Part shown: in pieces, positions 32,561-40,237 of the stretch
How the letters are laid out: every line of letters begins with the position of its first letter
How positions within the stretch are numbered: position 1 is the first letter of the stretch
DNA from: a virus
Virus record (IMG/VR): IMGVR_UViG_3300025846_000001
Location: 1-52,218 of that record
Length of the DNA stretch: 52,218 nt
Reading direction: 5' to 3' (one strand)
The notes under the pieces: generated by a model
Seen by the model: the letters and a program-made list of their open reading frames with translations, nothing else
What the model was told of the DNA's origin: nothing
Database searches by the model: none
Translations under genes and position numbers: made by a program

Positions 32561-33000
32561 TAATCCGCTGCACTTTCTTTAGTCATTATATTTATTGTCG
32601 GTAATTGCTGTATCTTTTCTCCGCCGCTCGTAACATCTAATTGATCGCCATATTTCTTAGGACGCAATTTTGCCAATAGCCATTTACGGGAATCAACTCT
32701 CAATCGATCCCTTTGAACAACTGCATTATCGACTACTTCCCTACCGTCTGGCAGTATTACTAAGTCATGTCCAACATTATCAGATATGCTAAGTATTTCA
32801 TCTGCCATCATATCAGCTCTATCATCAGTCGCGCGCGCGTACCTTTGCAACTTTTTTTCATCCTTCAAGAGATCATAAAAAGTATTTGCAGTCATTTTCC
32901 CTTTAACAGCTTGTAATAAAGATTTCCCATTGATAGCTATTTCATTGATAGCCTCATTAAATAGAATTTCTTTTTTTTCTTTTCCTTTTGGAGCTGCCAT
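32560..33000 (-). CDS. terminase small subunit
   Basis: 146 residues. The C-terminal motif VVQRDRLRVDSRKWLLAKLRPKKYG is strongly typical of phage small terminases (Terminase_5-like). The N-terminal ~60 residues (LFNEAINEIAINGKSLLQAVKGKMTANTFYDLLKDEKK) look like the DNA-recognition helix-turn-helix. It starts packaging by binding the phage DNA. Start ATG overlaps the TAA of the micro-gene upstream (TAATG), and the stop overlaps the large terminase start. Confidence 0.9.
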   Translation of the reverse strand: MAAPKGKEKKEILFNEAINEIAINGKSLLQAVKGKMTANTFYDLLKDEKKLQRYARATDDRADMMADEILSISDNVGHDLVILPDGREVVDNAVVQRDRLRVDSRKWLLAKLRPKKYGDQLDVTSGGEKIQQLPTINIMTKESAAD

Positions 33001-33116
33001 TATCTTTCCTTCTTCTCCCTGTTTATTCTTTTATACTTCTCCACCTGCTCAAATCGTCTTAATGATTTATCTTTGAACTCTTTAAACTTTGGAAACTTCT
33101 TTTTAGATGCTTTCAT
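33000..33116 (-). CDS. micro-protein, 38 residues, very basic
   Basis: ATG at 33116: MKASKKKFPKFKEFKDKSLR... ending REKKER and TAA at 33002-33000. Nearly half Lys/Arg. TAATG coupling to the terminase and ATGA coupling upstream support it. A DNA-binding helper for packaging is possible. Confidence 0.6.
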   Translation of the reverse strand: MKASKKKFPKFKEFKDKSLRRFEQVEKYKRINREKKER

Positions 33117-33274
33117 TCTGTTGTTATTTCCATATTGTAATAACCTAAATAATCCAGAGGGAATAATCCTTCTTCTATGTCTGCCTGAAAAATAAGTTTA
33201 GAATTTCCATCCCGAAAAAAATACTTATTACCTCGCCTGTAATAATATTGCATTTTTTTTATTATTGTTTCCAT
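33113..33274 (-). CDS. micro-protein, 53 residues, first gene of the packaging operon
   Basis: ATG at 33274: METIIKKMQYYYRRGNKYFF..., TGA overlapping the next ATG. The consensus promoter at 33279-33311 has its -7 box only 4 bp before this ATG, so the transcript would be leaderless or start at the second Met (33253). No known family is recognised. Confidence 0.6.
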   Translation of the reverse strand: METIIKKMQYYYRRGNKYFFRDGNSKLIFQADIEEGLFPLDYLGYYNMEITTE

Positions 33275-33278
33275 ACTG

Positions 33279-33311
33279 CAAAATTAAACTATTTTATTCA
33301 ATATAACCAAA
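33279..33311 (-). promoter_or_regulatory. Bacteroidetes-type promoter of the packaging operon
   Basis: Minus strand TTTG (33311-33308), a 21-bp spacer, TAATTTTG (33286-33279). It overlaps the end of the upstream barrel gene. It is followed directly by a start codon, without a leader RNA, unlike the other consensus promoters. Confidence 0.6.
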
Positions 33312-33755
33312 TTAAAATACAAACCCTATATTAACAGTCCCTTCACGCTTTATGAAATCTGCTCCAAAACCTACACTGAATCTATTTAATTGCACTCCTG
33401 TACTCAAATCAAATGAATAAGGATTATAAACCCTATCCGGCAGTTCAATAGTCTTTTCACCGTATTTGTGATAGCTTAACCCTATTGAAAAGTAATGAGT
33501 GATATTATCCAAATAGGAACTTGGAATGAATTTACTAATTCCGATAACTCCTTTGATATGGTCCTTTATAGTTTCTCTTTCGTCTAACCGGTAATTACCA
33601 TGACTAATTGAAGTATAGACTCCAAAGGTCTTTATCTGTCTGTCATATCTTAAGCCAAAGCCCAAGTCGGTAGGTTGGTGAATAAGTGAAATAGTATTCT
33701 TTTGACCAAATAAGGCCAATGGCATAAATAACAATATCAGAATTAGGATTTTCAT
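33312..33755 (-). CDS. small outer-membrane beta-barrel-like protein
   Basis: 147 residues; ATG at 33755 overlaps the upstream TGA. Signal peptide MKILILILLFMPLALFGQ, then amphipathic alternating strands with GLGFGLRYDRQ, YHKYGEKTIE and FSVGFGADF, and a C-terminal Phe (GTVNIGFVF), the usual BAM recognition ending. A phage-made outer-membrane barrel might block superinfection by altering a receptor; that role is inference. It ends the sugar-modification block. Confidence 0.6.
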   Translation of the reverse strand: MKILILILLFMPLALFGQKNTISLIHQPTDLGFGLRYDRQIKTFGVYTSISHGNYRLDERETIKDHIKGVIGISKFIPSSYLDNITHYFSIGLSYHKYGEKTIELPDRVYNPYSFDLSTGVQLNRFSVGFGADFIKREGTVNIGFVF

Positions 33756-34474
33756 ATAGTTATCCACTCTTTACAATTAACATCATCCGTTTTTACAGGT
33801 AATCCAGGGAACCAATCCGATGGGAACACTGCTTTTGCTTTCGACAACCATGCGCCCCACCATCCAAAAGTGCTATTTGAACCTATAATATATTCAGCTT
33901 TTGTCAGTAAGTAAAAATCTTCTATCGGAGTGTTACTGGTATATTCAAAGTCTGGCCCTAATTTATCATAGGCTTGTTCTATATTATCGGTTACTACAAT
34001 CACTCTCCGGTCAGGCAAATGCTTTAAAGCGTTCATGTAATATTCTCTGGTCATGTTTGTAAATCCCATAGCAAGATATTGAGGTGCATAATTACGGCAA
34101 TGAACCAATATGCAATCCTTATAAGGCTCTACAAGTGGTTTTAAGGTAAAATAATGTCTTATAATATCCTCGCAATGTTCAAAATATTTCTCTGACTGCA
34201 TATAACCAAAAATGGAAGAATTGTCCGGAATATCAAAGCCTAAGAAGTTACCTTCCGGAATATCTACGGTAGTAAACAGCTGCTCTTTTACTTTTGGCAG
34301 GCTATTAACAAAATATTCATGGTTGTTCCACTGAGGGAATCCATACTCATAACCGTTCTTAACAGCTATCCCAATTGTTGATGCAATGAAAAATAGGATA
34401 TTACCAAAACTATTATCTCCTCTGACATCAGCCTTTGGCCTATTATTAAACCATTCACTTCTAAATGTTATCAT
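33752..34474 (-). CDS. GT11-like glycosyltransferase (alpha-1,2-fucosyltransferase family)
   Basis: 240 residues. The C-terminal motif IIGSNSTFGWWGAWLSKA is the diagnostic GT11 segment, and VIVVTDNIEQAYDKLG precedes it as in that family. The N-terminal arginine motif HxRxGD is changed to HCRN (LVHCRNYAPQYL), so donor preference may differ from GDP-fucose. It is soluble and cytoplasmic. It belongs to a four-gene surface-sugar block with the GT25-like, methyltransferase-like and radical SAM genes. Confidence 0.78.
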   Translation of the reverse strand: MITFRSEWFNNRPKADVRGDNSFGNILFFIASTIGIAVKNGYEYGFPQWNNHEYFVNSLPKVKEQLFTTVDIPEGNFLGFDIPDNSSIFGYMQSEKYFEHCEDIIRHYFTLKPLVEPYKDCILVHCRNYAPQYLAMGFTNMTREYYMNALKHLPDRRVIVVTDNIEQAYDKLGPDFEYTSNTPIEDFYLLTKAEYIIGSNSTFGWWGAWLSKAKAVFPSDWFPGLPVKTDDVNCKEWITI

Positions 34475-35007
34475 CTATTTAAGCATTTTGCAACAAGTAT
34501 ATCATTTGGAATAAAACCATCTTCAAGAGTAAAAACATAATCAGGATTGATCTCTAATATTTTCTTCATTAAATCCAGAGTATCAAATCCCCGCAGCTCC
34601 CTTATCCATCCTCTTAAATCATCAATCAGTATCGTATGAGTTTTTATTGGATGTCGTTTTATTGCTTCTAATTCCCGTAATAATGGAGTATTCTCTGGTC
34701 CTATAGCCGTATCCCCGCCTGAATAATGTCCATCAAGCCAGAATGTAATTTGCTCATTTTGCTCTTCCATTACTTCGAATAACTTTTCACCAGAGTCACC
34801 ACAAATACAATGAACAATTTCATTTTTTTCAAATCTATCGCAGCAATGAGTATAAAAGTTTCGGGATAATTCTATTGAATAAATCTTTTTAAATCCAGCA
34901 TCAATGGCCTGTTGTATCCCATCGCCTAAATATGATCCTGTCTCAATAAATACAGGATTTATATATTTTCGGAATAACTCTTTACAATGAATACTACTTG
35001 CCGACAT
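34471..35007 (-). CDS. methyltransferase-like protein
   Basis: 178 residues. ETGSYLGDGIQQAIDAGFKKIYSIELS fits motif I and the acidic end of strand 2 of class I SAM-dependent methyltransferases (E/DxGxxxGxG variant). LDGHYSGGDTAIG and ILIDDLRGW are like those in Methyltransf_24 proteins. Such enzymes O-methylate sugars. It overlaps GT neighbours at both ends. The glycine loop is degenerate, so catalytic status is uncertain. Confidence 0.65.
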   Translation of the reverse strand: MSASSIHCKELFRKYINPVFIETGSYLGDGIQQAIDAGFKKIYSIELSRNFYTHCCDRFEKNEIVHCICGDSGEKLFEVMEEQNEQITFWLDGHYSGGDTAIGPENTPLLRELEAIKRHPIKTHTILIDDLRGWIRELRGFDTLDLMKKILEINPDYVFTLEDGFIPNDILVAKCLNR

Positions 35008-35590
35008 TAGTATAAATATTAAAATGTTCTATTATTTGCGTATAATCAACTTCCCTGTTTTCAATATCTGAATAACCTGATCTTTGTGTTGCCGCAATTG
35101 GATCTGTGATAAAACAGTTAAACTTCTCCTGCACATCATAGGCATAAAATACATCGAGCGTATTTCTTGCCGTTGAGTTTCTGAAAAACTCCTCATAATT
35201 ATCTAAAACATACTGAACCATCCGCCATGAATTATAAATAATTACATGAGCGCAAAATGCATTCTTAAGTCTGAATAGATTCTCTGAATATCGCTCAATA
35301 GGTTGCATTAAAGTTGCGCCCAGATAGAGCGCATCCCAGTCTGGAGGTAATTGTTTTATAGAATTTTCAACTGCATTCCATGTGTGCAACATCAAACAAT
35401 CATCCTCAAATATAATAAATGGAAATTCTTTTTGCTGCTTTAAAATAGTAAGTTGCGAGTTAGTGCAACCCACCCATCCGGGATCTGTTTTAATAGCATT
35501 AAATCTCTCTACTCCAAAAGGAAAAATGTTCTTTTGAAATTCAACCATCCTATCTGGTCTGGATTCCAGATTTATCACGTAGGCTTTCAT
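34994..35590 (-). CDS. GT25-like glycosyltransferase
   Basis: 198 residues from ATG 35590, which overlaps the radical SAM stop (ATGA); a start at 35605 would add five residues. It opens MKAYVINLESRPDRMVEFQKN, the GT25 signature, then GWVGCTNSQLTIL and PFIIFEDDCLML with the EDD metal site, and WDALYLGATLM. GT25 enzymes add galactose or other sugars to LPS or proteins. Substrate not predicted. Confidence 0.85.
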   Translation of the reverse strand: MKAYVINLESRPDRMVEFQKNIFPFGVERFNAIKTDPGWVGCTNSQLTILKQQKEFPFIIFEDDCLMLHTWNAVENSIKQLPPDWDALYLGATLMQPIERYSENLFRLKNAFCAHVIIYNSWRMVQYVLDNYEEFFRNSTARNTLDVFYAYDVQEKFNCFITDPIAATQRSGYSDIENREVDYTQIIEHFNIYTNVGK

Positions 35591-36687
35591 ATTGCACTTG
35601 CCCATTGGTTTAGTGTTTCGATAGATTGTTCATAACAATAAAAAGGTGTCCCGGATTCTAAATATACATCATCATTCATGCCATATTCCCTTGCCTTCTT
35701 ATAGATGCTTGTTCCTGGAAGGACCCAGCATATATTAGGACCATACTGAGTGATCTTGCTTCTTAATCTATTATACCGGGTTTCTTCAATGTTCTTAATT
35801 GTATCACCAGGAAGCCCAACAAGGAATAAACTCATCGTGCTTATCCCTGATGTTTCAGCAATTTCAATTCCTTTGAGCATCTTTTCAACAGTAGTGTTTT
35901 TACCCATACGATCAAGTGCATCCTGACTTAAAGATTCTATCCCAAAATGAATTTTACGACATCCAGCCCTATATAGTTCTCTGCAAAGTTCTTCATCCAT
36001 TGACTCGGCCCTGCCTACGCATTCCCATTTCAATTCTCCATCAAGTCCTGCACAAATCTCAAATACTCTTTTTTTATTTGCTGTAAAATTATCATCATAA
36101 AATATCCATGTTGTAAACCCTTCTGATATTTTTTGATTAACCTCAGTAAGTACGTCCTGAGCTGATCGCATCTTATATTTATGGTGCCAGAAATCAGACG
36201 ATCCACAAAATATACAATCAAAAGGACATCCGCGTGATGAAATAATCGGAATGCGAGGATCTGAATATCCTAAACCTGAGTAATCCGGATAAGGAATATC
36301 ATTTATACCGTTAAAATATTTACGGTCGCAATCTTTTACTATTTTTGAATCATTACCTTGAATAATATCGATAATGGCATTCTCTCCCTCACCGATAACT
36401 ACCTGATCATAACCTATGCTTAACATCTGTTTTGGCATAGCAGAAGGATGATGACCGCCACAGATTAAATGACCTTTAAACTTATCTCTTATCTGCCTGG
36501 CGTATTTCACTGAGAAGCTATGAAACGAAACAGCTATTAAATCATAATCTTCATTACTATTCATTGCTTCGTTTAAATCTCTTGCCACAACTTCGACTTT
36601 CCAATGATTAAGTGCTGCCTGTAAATAACCAATAGCAGGAGGAGGCATTTGATCTGGTGTCCAAGGATTTATTAATAACACTTTCAT
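35587..36687 (-). CDS. B12-binding-type radical SAM protein
   Basis: 366 residues. N-terminal Rossmann-like B12-binding domain (VLLINPWTPDQMPPPAIGYL, ICGGHHPSAMPKQML, VVIGEGENAI); the His of the DxHxxG motif is absent, so cobalamin may be bound differently or not at all. Radical SAM core: SSRGCPFDCIFCGSS (Cys154, Cys158, Cys161), then IHFGIESLSQDALDRMGKN and LFLVGLPGDT. The family includes C- and P-methylases and sulfur inserters; position among sugar genes hints at modification of a glycan or lipid. Reaction is unknown. Confidence 0.82.
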   Translation of the reverse strand: MKVLLINPWTPDQMPPPAIGYLQAALNHWKVEVVARDLNEAMNSNEDYDLIAVSFHSFSVKYARQIRDKFKGHLICGGHHPSAMPKQMLSIGYDQVVIGEGENAIIDIIQGNDSKIVKDCDRKYFNGINDIPYPDYSGLGYSDPRIPIISSRGCPFDCIFCGSSDFWHHKYKMRSAQDVLTEVNQKISEGFTTWIFYDDNFTANKKRVFEICAGLDGELKWECVGRAESMDEELCRELYRAGCRKIHFGIESLSQDALDRMGKNTTVEKMLKGIEIAETSGISTMSLFLVGLPGDTIKNIEETRYNRLRSKITQYGPNICWVLPGTSIYKKAREYGMNDDVYLESGTPFYCYEQSIETLNQWASAI

Positions 36688-36706
36688 TAGTTATTCAAAA
36701 ATATAT

Positions 36707-36889
36707 TCAATTATTAAGAATTTTCCAGTTTATTACAAATTGAACACAATTTTCAGGACACCTAAAACAGTAAGAATCAAGTTTTGGCTGAACATTTAAT
36801 ATTCTCCGGTGGTCTCTTTTGATCATTAAGACATCAAAACGAAATAACCAGGCTTTTTCAGGGTCTGAATCGTATAATTGCTTAACCAT
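36707..36889 (-). CDS. small Cys-motif protein, 60 residues
   Basis: MVKQLYDSDPEKAWLFRFD... with CFRCPENC near residue 41. A -7 box lies 4 bp before the ATG. Upstream of the radical SAM gene with a 19-bp gap; its cysteines are suggestive of metal binding. Not recognised. Confidence 0.55.
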   Translation of the reverse strand: MVKQLYDSDPEKAWLFRFDVLMIKRDHRRILNVQPKLDSYCFRCPENCVQFVINWKILNN

Positions 36890-36893
36890 TTCA

Positions 36894-36901
36894 CAAAATT
36901 A
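36894..36901 (-). promoter_or_regulatory. promoter -7 box adjacent to a start codon
   Basis: Minus strand TAATTTTG 4 bp before the ATG of the 60-residue gene, the same arrangement as at 33279. No TTTG lies 19-21 bp upstream, so this is weaker. Confidence 0.35.
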
Positions 36902-36953
36902 ACTTATAATCATTCTAAATAAAAATATATCTATTAATAATTACTGACAATTA

Positions 36954-37292
36954 TTAACAGTTTTTAACAGACTTAATCTTATAGTACTCTTCGCTTGTCA
37001 TCATTATCTTCTTTGGCTGGCCATTAGATAAAAATTTATTAAGGCTTTCAGGTGTTTCTTTTGCCAATGAATCATCTAACCGTTTTAAAAGTTCCTTTAA
37101 ATTAGGGTGTTCTTCCTTTAGCTGGTCTTCTAATTCACCTTCAAATGTTTCAACTACTGGAATTGTTCCTGTCCCATGACATACTGGACAAACATTTGTC
37201 ATTCCAGTACCACTATAGTTTTCCATTGGGTATTTTATACCTGTGGCATTACACCAAGTACATCCTGATAAATAAGTTCGTATTGTTTTCAT
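36954..37292 (-). CDS. DnaJ-type zinc finger protein
   Basis: 112 residues. CTWCNATGIKYP and CPVCHGTGTIP are two CxxCxxTG motifs like those of the DnaJ Cys-rich domain, enough to bind one zinc ion. The rest is a charged helical tail. Single zinc-finger proteins of this kind are common in phages and have no defined role. It follows the HNH gene by 1 bp. Confidence 0.7.
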   Translation of the reverse strand: MKTIRTYLSGCTWCNATGIKYPMENYSGTGMTNVCPVCHGTGTIPVVETFEGELEDQLKEEHPNLKELLKRLDDSLAKETPESLNKFLSNGQPKKIMMTSEEYYKIKSVKNC

Positions 37293-37293
37293 A

Positions 37294-37761
37294 TTATTTA
37301 ATAATATTTAAATTTGCATATTCTCCGTGAAATTTTGATGCTGCCTTATTGTATGCTAACGCAGCATCTTCAATAGTTTTATAACTCCCTAAATAAATCT
37401 GTTTTCCATTCACCTTTATTGCAGATGTAATATATCCAGAAGAAATAAAAACACCTAAATATCCGGATTTGCCAGAACAGCGTTTGTTCATTCCGTTCTG
37501 TGCGTACGTACAAAATCTTAGATTATATTTTTGATTGTTTAGTCCGTTGTGATCAATATGGTCTATTTGTAAATTATTAGGAGGGCTTAAAAGAACACGG
37601 TGCATAAAATATCTATAAGTTACATGCTTTATATTATTTACTCTCCGTGCATAACTATTTCTGCCATCATGAAATGCATGCCACCCCCATTGATTCAGAA
37701 ATTCATAATCTTCATCATCAACTTGTGCGATTTGCCCCTGAGAGAGCTTAATCTCTTTCAT
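37294..37761 (-). CDS. HNH homing endonuclease with AP2 DNA-binding domain
   Basis: 155 residues. N-terminal YRYFMHRVLLSPPNNLQIDHIDHNGLNNQKYNLR is the HNH core (DHIDHNGLNN, N-x8-type end), and SGYLGVFISSG ... YLGSYKTIEDAALAYNKAASKFHGEYANLN is the AP2 domain. This combination is a typical free-standing homing endonuclease in phages. It stands alone behind a consensus promoter with a pseudoknot-like leader. Confidence 0.92.
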   Translation of the reverse strand: MKEIKLSQGQIAQVDDEDYEFLNQWGWHAFHDGRNSYARRVNNIKHVTYRYFMHRVLLSPPNNLQIDHIDHNGLNNQKYNLRFCTYAQNGMNKRCSGKSGYLGVFISSGYITSAIKVNGKQIYLGSYKTIEDAALAYNKAASKFHGEYANLNIIK

Positions 37762-37781
37762 TTTACGAACATTTAATAAGT

Positions 37782-37855
37782 CCGAACGAAAAGGTATTGG
37801 AAGAGGCGTTCGGTTCCTTTTATCAATCGGTAATTACTCCGACCTATCCAATACC
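37782..37855 (-). ncRNA. pseudoknot-like leader RNA 3
   Basis: Minus strand: a GGTATTGG (37855-37848); hairpin CGG/CCG around TAATTA (37841-37828); b CCGAACG (37813-37807); a' CCAATACC (37800-37793); b' CGTTCGG (37788-37782); then ACTTATTAAATG. Stems of 8 and 7 bp are perfect. Here b' is followed by an AU-rich, not U-only, stretch, and arm a begins inside the -7 box, so the exact transcription start matters. Confidence 0.55.
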
Positions 37856-37886
37856 AAAGATAGTAATTATTATTCACTTTTGCAAA
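37855..37886 (-). promoter_or_regulatory. Bacteroidetes-type promoter of the HNH-AP2 gene
   Basis: Minus strand TTTG (37886-37883), a 20-bp spacer, TATCTTTG (37862-37855). Full consensus. The -33 box lies in the last codons of the upstream 70-residue gene. Confidence 0.7.
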
Positions 37887-38086
37887 ATTTCATCCTTCTT
37901 TTTTTCTAATTCTCTCATCTCTTGATGATAGGCTTCGGCAAACTCCTGCATGGCATCTGTACAAATAGTCCATTCTTCGCAAACCTTAACCAATTTTATA
38001 GCCCGATCCATTGCAATATCATTAGGGAACGCATCCTCCCATTTATCACGATAAGTCAATTCAAGTATTTCTTCTTTTGTTTTCAT
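37874..38086 (-). CDS. hypothetical 70-residue protein
   Basis: Helical and charged (MKTKEEILELTYRDKWEDAF...EFAEAYHQEMRELEKKKDE). ATGA overlap with the upstream membrane micro-gene. No known family is recognised. Confidence 0.6.
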   Translation of the reverse strand: MKTKEEILELTYRDKWEDAFPNDIAMDRAIKLVKVCEEWTICTDAMQEFAEAYHQEMRELEKKKDEILQK

Positions 38087-38259
38087 TTATTACTGTTATT
38101 TTTAATATTATCAATAATGTCTAATGCAATACTTTCTATTATTGCCATAAAGGACAATAAATAATAAAACATGGTTTTTGCAGTCAATGGATTATTCATC
38201 TCTGCTAAGCAAATTAAAACTAATCCAGTTAAGCCTAATATAAATAATATATATCTCAT
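38083..38259 (-). CDS. small membrane protein, 58 residues
   Basis: ATG at 38259 gives MRYILFILGLTGLVLICLAE and a second hydrophobic segment (TMFYYLLSFMAIIESIALDI), so two transmembrane helices. Both ends overlap neighbours by ATGA. Not recognised. Confidence 0.6.
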   Translation of the reverse strand: MRYILFILGLTGLVLICLAEMNNPLTAKTMFYYLLSFMAIIESIALDIIDNIKNNSNK

Positions 38260-38426
38260 ACCTGCCTCCCTGCAACACCAAACCCTCTGTTATAAATAAA
38301 TACAGCTAACTGTTCGGGTGTAGCATCCTTGACTAATATGAAGTATCCAAACCAATCAGATTTCCAAACATTATCATTAGGATTTTCAAATCCCATCTTT
38401 AATAAAATATCCTGTGTCTCTTTCAT
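38256..38426 (-). CDS. micro-protein, 56 residues
   Basis: ATG at 38426: MKETQDILLKMGFENPNDNVWKS..., rich in aromatic residues (WKSDWFGYFILV), closing with TGA that overlaps the next ATG. No known family is recognised. Confidence 0.6.
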   Translation of the reverse strand: MKETQDILLKMGFENPNDNVWKSDWFGYFILVKDATPEQLAVFIYNRGFGVAGRQV

Positions 38427-38554
38427 TGCCTGTCTTTTTGAAATAAATGTTTAATCAATTTGTCATTTTCAAACACGTAAAAATGTAAACCAAGTCCTCC
38501 GAATGGAGAAAATCCATAATCACTAACAATCCTGATTTTATTTTTTGTTTTCAT
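38423..38554 (-). CDS. micro-protein, 43 residues
   Basis: ATG at 38554: MKTKNKIRIVSDYGFSPFGG... then TGA overlapping the next ATG. It starts 3 bp after the stop of the 80-residue gene. Compact beta-hairpin-like. Not recognised. Confidence 0.55.
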   Translation of the reverse strand: MKTKNKIRIVSDYGFSPFGGLGLHFYVFENDKLIKHLFQKDRQ

Positions 38555-38557
38555 CTG

Positions 38558-38800
38558 TTACTGTTTTGCGGTTAGCCAATACTGATAAAGTTTCTTAATG
38601 CCTTTAAAGGTTTTATGAGTTTCAATTTCCTGATACACATCCGCTTTATTCCATAATTTCACACAATCAGCAGCCACCCATTCAGCAAATTCCTTTTCGA
38701 CATACTTACTCTCTATAAACACTGCAATGTCTTTTGCATAATCTTCAAACGAACATGATAAATCACGTTTTCCAAATATTGCTAAAATCTGCTTTTCCAT
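38558..38800 (-). CDS. hypothetical 80-residue protein
   Basis: MEKQILAIFGKRDLSCSFEDYAKDIAVF..., helical with Trp/Tyr near the C-terminus. Early-region operon member. Not recognised. Confidence 0.6.
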   Translation of the reverse strand: MEKQILAIFGKRDLSCSFEDYAKDIAVFIESKYVEKEFAEWVAADCVKLWNKADVYQEIETHKTFKGIKKLYQYWLTAKQ

Positions 38801-38844
38801 GATTCCTTATTTATTTAACTCTATCCGAGATTTACTTTGGGTGG

Positions 38845-39180
38845 TTACCATTTTACTTCAAAAGGCATTTTTGCAATTATCTCTATTGCTGTTTTGTTTG
38901 CCATTATACGCTTTATCATTTCGGGTTTATCAATAGTTTCCTTAACCCAAAATACTGACTTCGTTCCCGGTCTTGTGTCGGTACAACTTCCAGCAATCCC
39001 AATAACAGTATAACCACCACCCTGATAAAATGATACTTCTCCTTTTTGGAGGTTATTAGTTAATTGTTCGGGATTAAACGGAAGGTCATTAAATCTTATT
39101 GAAGTATGATAACTAAAACCGTCATCTATATTTACTCGATAATGTCCTGCAACTTGTAAATCTGTTCCAAAATATTCCAT
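38845..39180 (-). CDS. hypothetical 111-residue protein
   Basis: Beta-rich in the first half (DLQVAGHYRVNIDDGFSYHT), with a Gly-rich turn (YQGGGYTVIGIAGSC) and helical end (MIKRIMANKTAIEIIAKM). Not recognised. Confidence 0.6.
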   Translation of the reverse strand: MEYFGTDLQVAGHYRVNIDDGFSYHTSIRFNDLPFNPEQLTNNLQKGEVSFYQGGGYTVIGIAGSCTDTRPGTKSVFWVKETIDKPEMIKRIMANKTAIEIIAKMPFEVKW

Positions 39181-39215
39181 TTTCGTATAATTTAGTTTTA
39201 CTTATTTACTATCCG

Positions 39216-39860
39216 TTATGGTTGCTTTGACTTGAAAATAATAAATCCCGCTTCTTTTAAATAAAGCAATATCCCGTCTGCTAATTCAGAACATTGATCT
39301 GTTGTAAAAGCATTTGTAGCATAAAGAGCATTTTGAATAGGTTCAGATACATCTTCATCCGTCACGCTTATCTCTGGCTGTTGATTCTGCTTAATTAACT
39401 TATCCAAACATTCAGCACAAATACTATGAGTATCCTTTTCTTTGTCGCAATCAACACAGGTACTCGTCTGTTTTGGCTTAACAGGATAATACCTTTCGCA
39501 TATAAGACATGAAGTTTCTCTTTTACACGTTGCAGGATCAATATGATTTTGACAATTAATGTTTCCCCATAAATCCATTTTTTCATCAATACATCCTATT
39601 TGCATAAAACTTCCATTTTTCATTTTAGCAAACTCTTCTGGTGTCTGTTTTGGCTCGATCTTATCAGTCATAGTAAAGTCTCTCCAGCTCGTAGGGTGTT
39701 TTGGTGTTTCCTCTTGTGGCTCGATGGGATGAACTATTGGTCTCCATTCCATGCCTTGTTTGCATGGATATTCTGAATCACATTTTTTATGGTTTACACA
39801 ATGTAGTCTGCAATTATGGCAACCTCTTTCAGGAATATGTATTACGGTTTCTTTTTTCAT
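39216..39860 (-). CDS. Cys-rich multi-zinc-finger protein
   Basis: 214 residues with four cysteine clusters: CHNCRLHCVNHKKCDSEYPC at 14-33, CIDEK...CQNH, CKRETSCLICERYYP and CVDCDKEKDTHSICAEC. The spacing suggests several independent zinc sites joined by Pro/Thr-rich linkers, with a helical C-terminus. No known family is recognised; a nucleic-acid or protein-binding hub is plausible. Confidence 0.6.
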   Translation of the reverse strand: MKKETVIHIPERGCHNCRLHCVNHKKCDSEYPCKQGMEWRPIVHPIEPQEETPKHPTSWRDFTMTDKIEPKQTPEEFAKMKNGSFMQIGCIDEKMDLWGNINCQNHIDPATCKRETSCLICERYYPVKPKQTSTCVDCDKEKDTHSICAECLDKLIKQNQQPEISVTDEDVSEPIQNALYATNAFTTDQCSELADGILLYLKEAGFIIFKSKQP

Positions 39861-39861
39861 G

Positions 39862-39963
39862 TTATTTGGTTTTAATTTTATATTTTACACAATCTAAATC
39901 ACATAATTTACACCCATTACACAAAATACTACTGATGAAAATATTACATTCTTTCTTTTTCAT
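39862..39963 (-). CDS. micro-protein, 33 residues, Cys-rich
   Basis: ATG at 39963, overlapping the upstream TGA: MKKKECNIFISSILCNGCKL followed by CDLDCVKYKIKTK and TAA. Five cysteines in 33 residues (C-x2-C-x2-C-x3-C core) suit one metal site. It sits between two other Cys-motif genes. Confidence 0.55.
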   Translation of the reverse strand: MKKKECNIFISSILCNGCKLCDLDCVKYKIKTK

Positions 39964-40232
39964 AGATGCTTAATTCTCTTGTTTAAATGTTCATTTGCTA
40001 TCGTGTTTTTAGTTCTCTTTATAAACAAATGGGTTCTCCATGTATCAAAATAACCTAAATGTTTGTGACATCCATTACAATATACTTCATCACCTATTGT
40101 GTAAAAGTCTGGATGACTGCATTCTTGAGCTTTCTCTTCTGTTAAAGGCTTTTCTTCTTTCTTATATAACGTATCCCTTGCTTTTGCAAACTCCTCGGGT
40201 GATACTTTCGGAAAATTCTTGCTCTCTTTCAT
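39960..40232 (-). CDS. small zinc-ribbon-like protein, 90 residues
   Basis: ECSHPDFYTIGDEVYCNGCHKHLG gives Cys-x-His...Cys-x2-Cys-His ligands for one zinc. Basic N- and C-termini. The early N-terminal PEEFAKARDTLY recalls the EEFAKMKNG of the 214-residue neighbour, so the two may share a short domain. Not recognised. Confidence 0.6.
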   Translation of the reverse strand: MKESKNFPKVSPEEFAKARDTLYKKEEKPLTEEKAQECSHPDFYTIGDEVYCNGCHKHLGYFDTWRTHLFIKRTKNTIANEHLNKRIKHL

Positions 40233-40237
40233 TTTTT

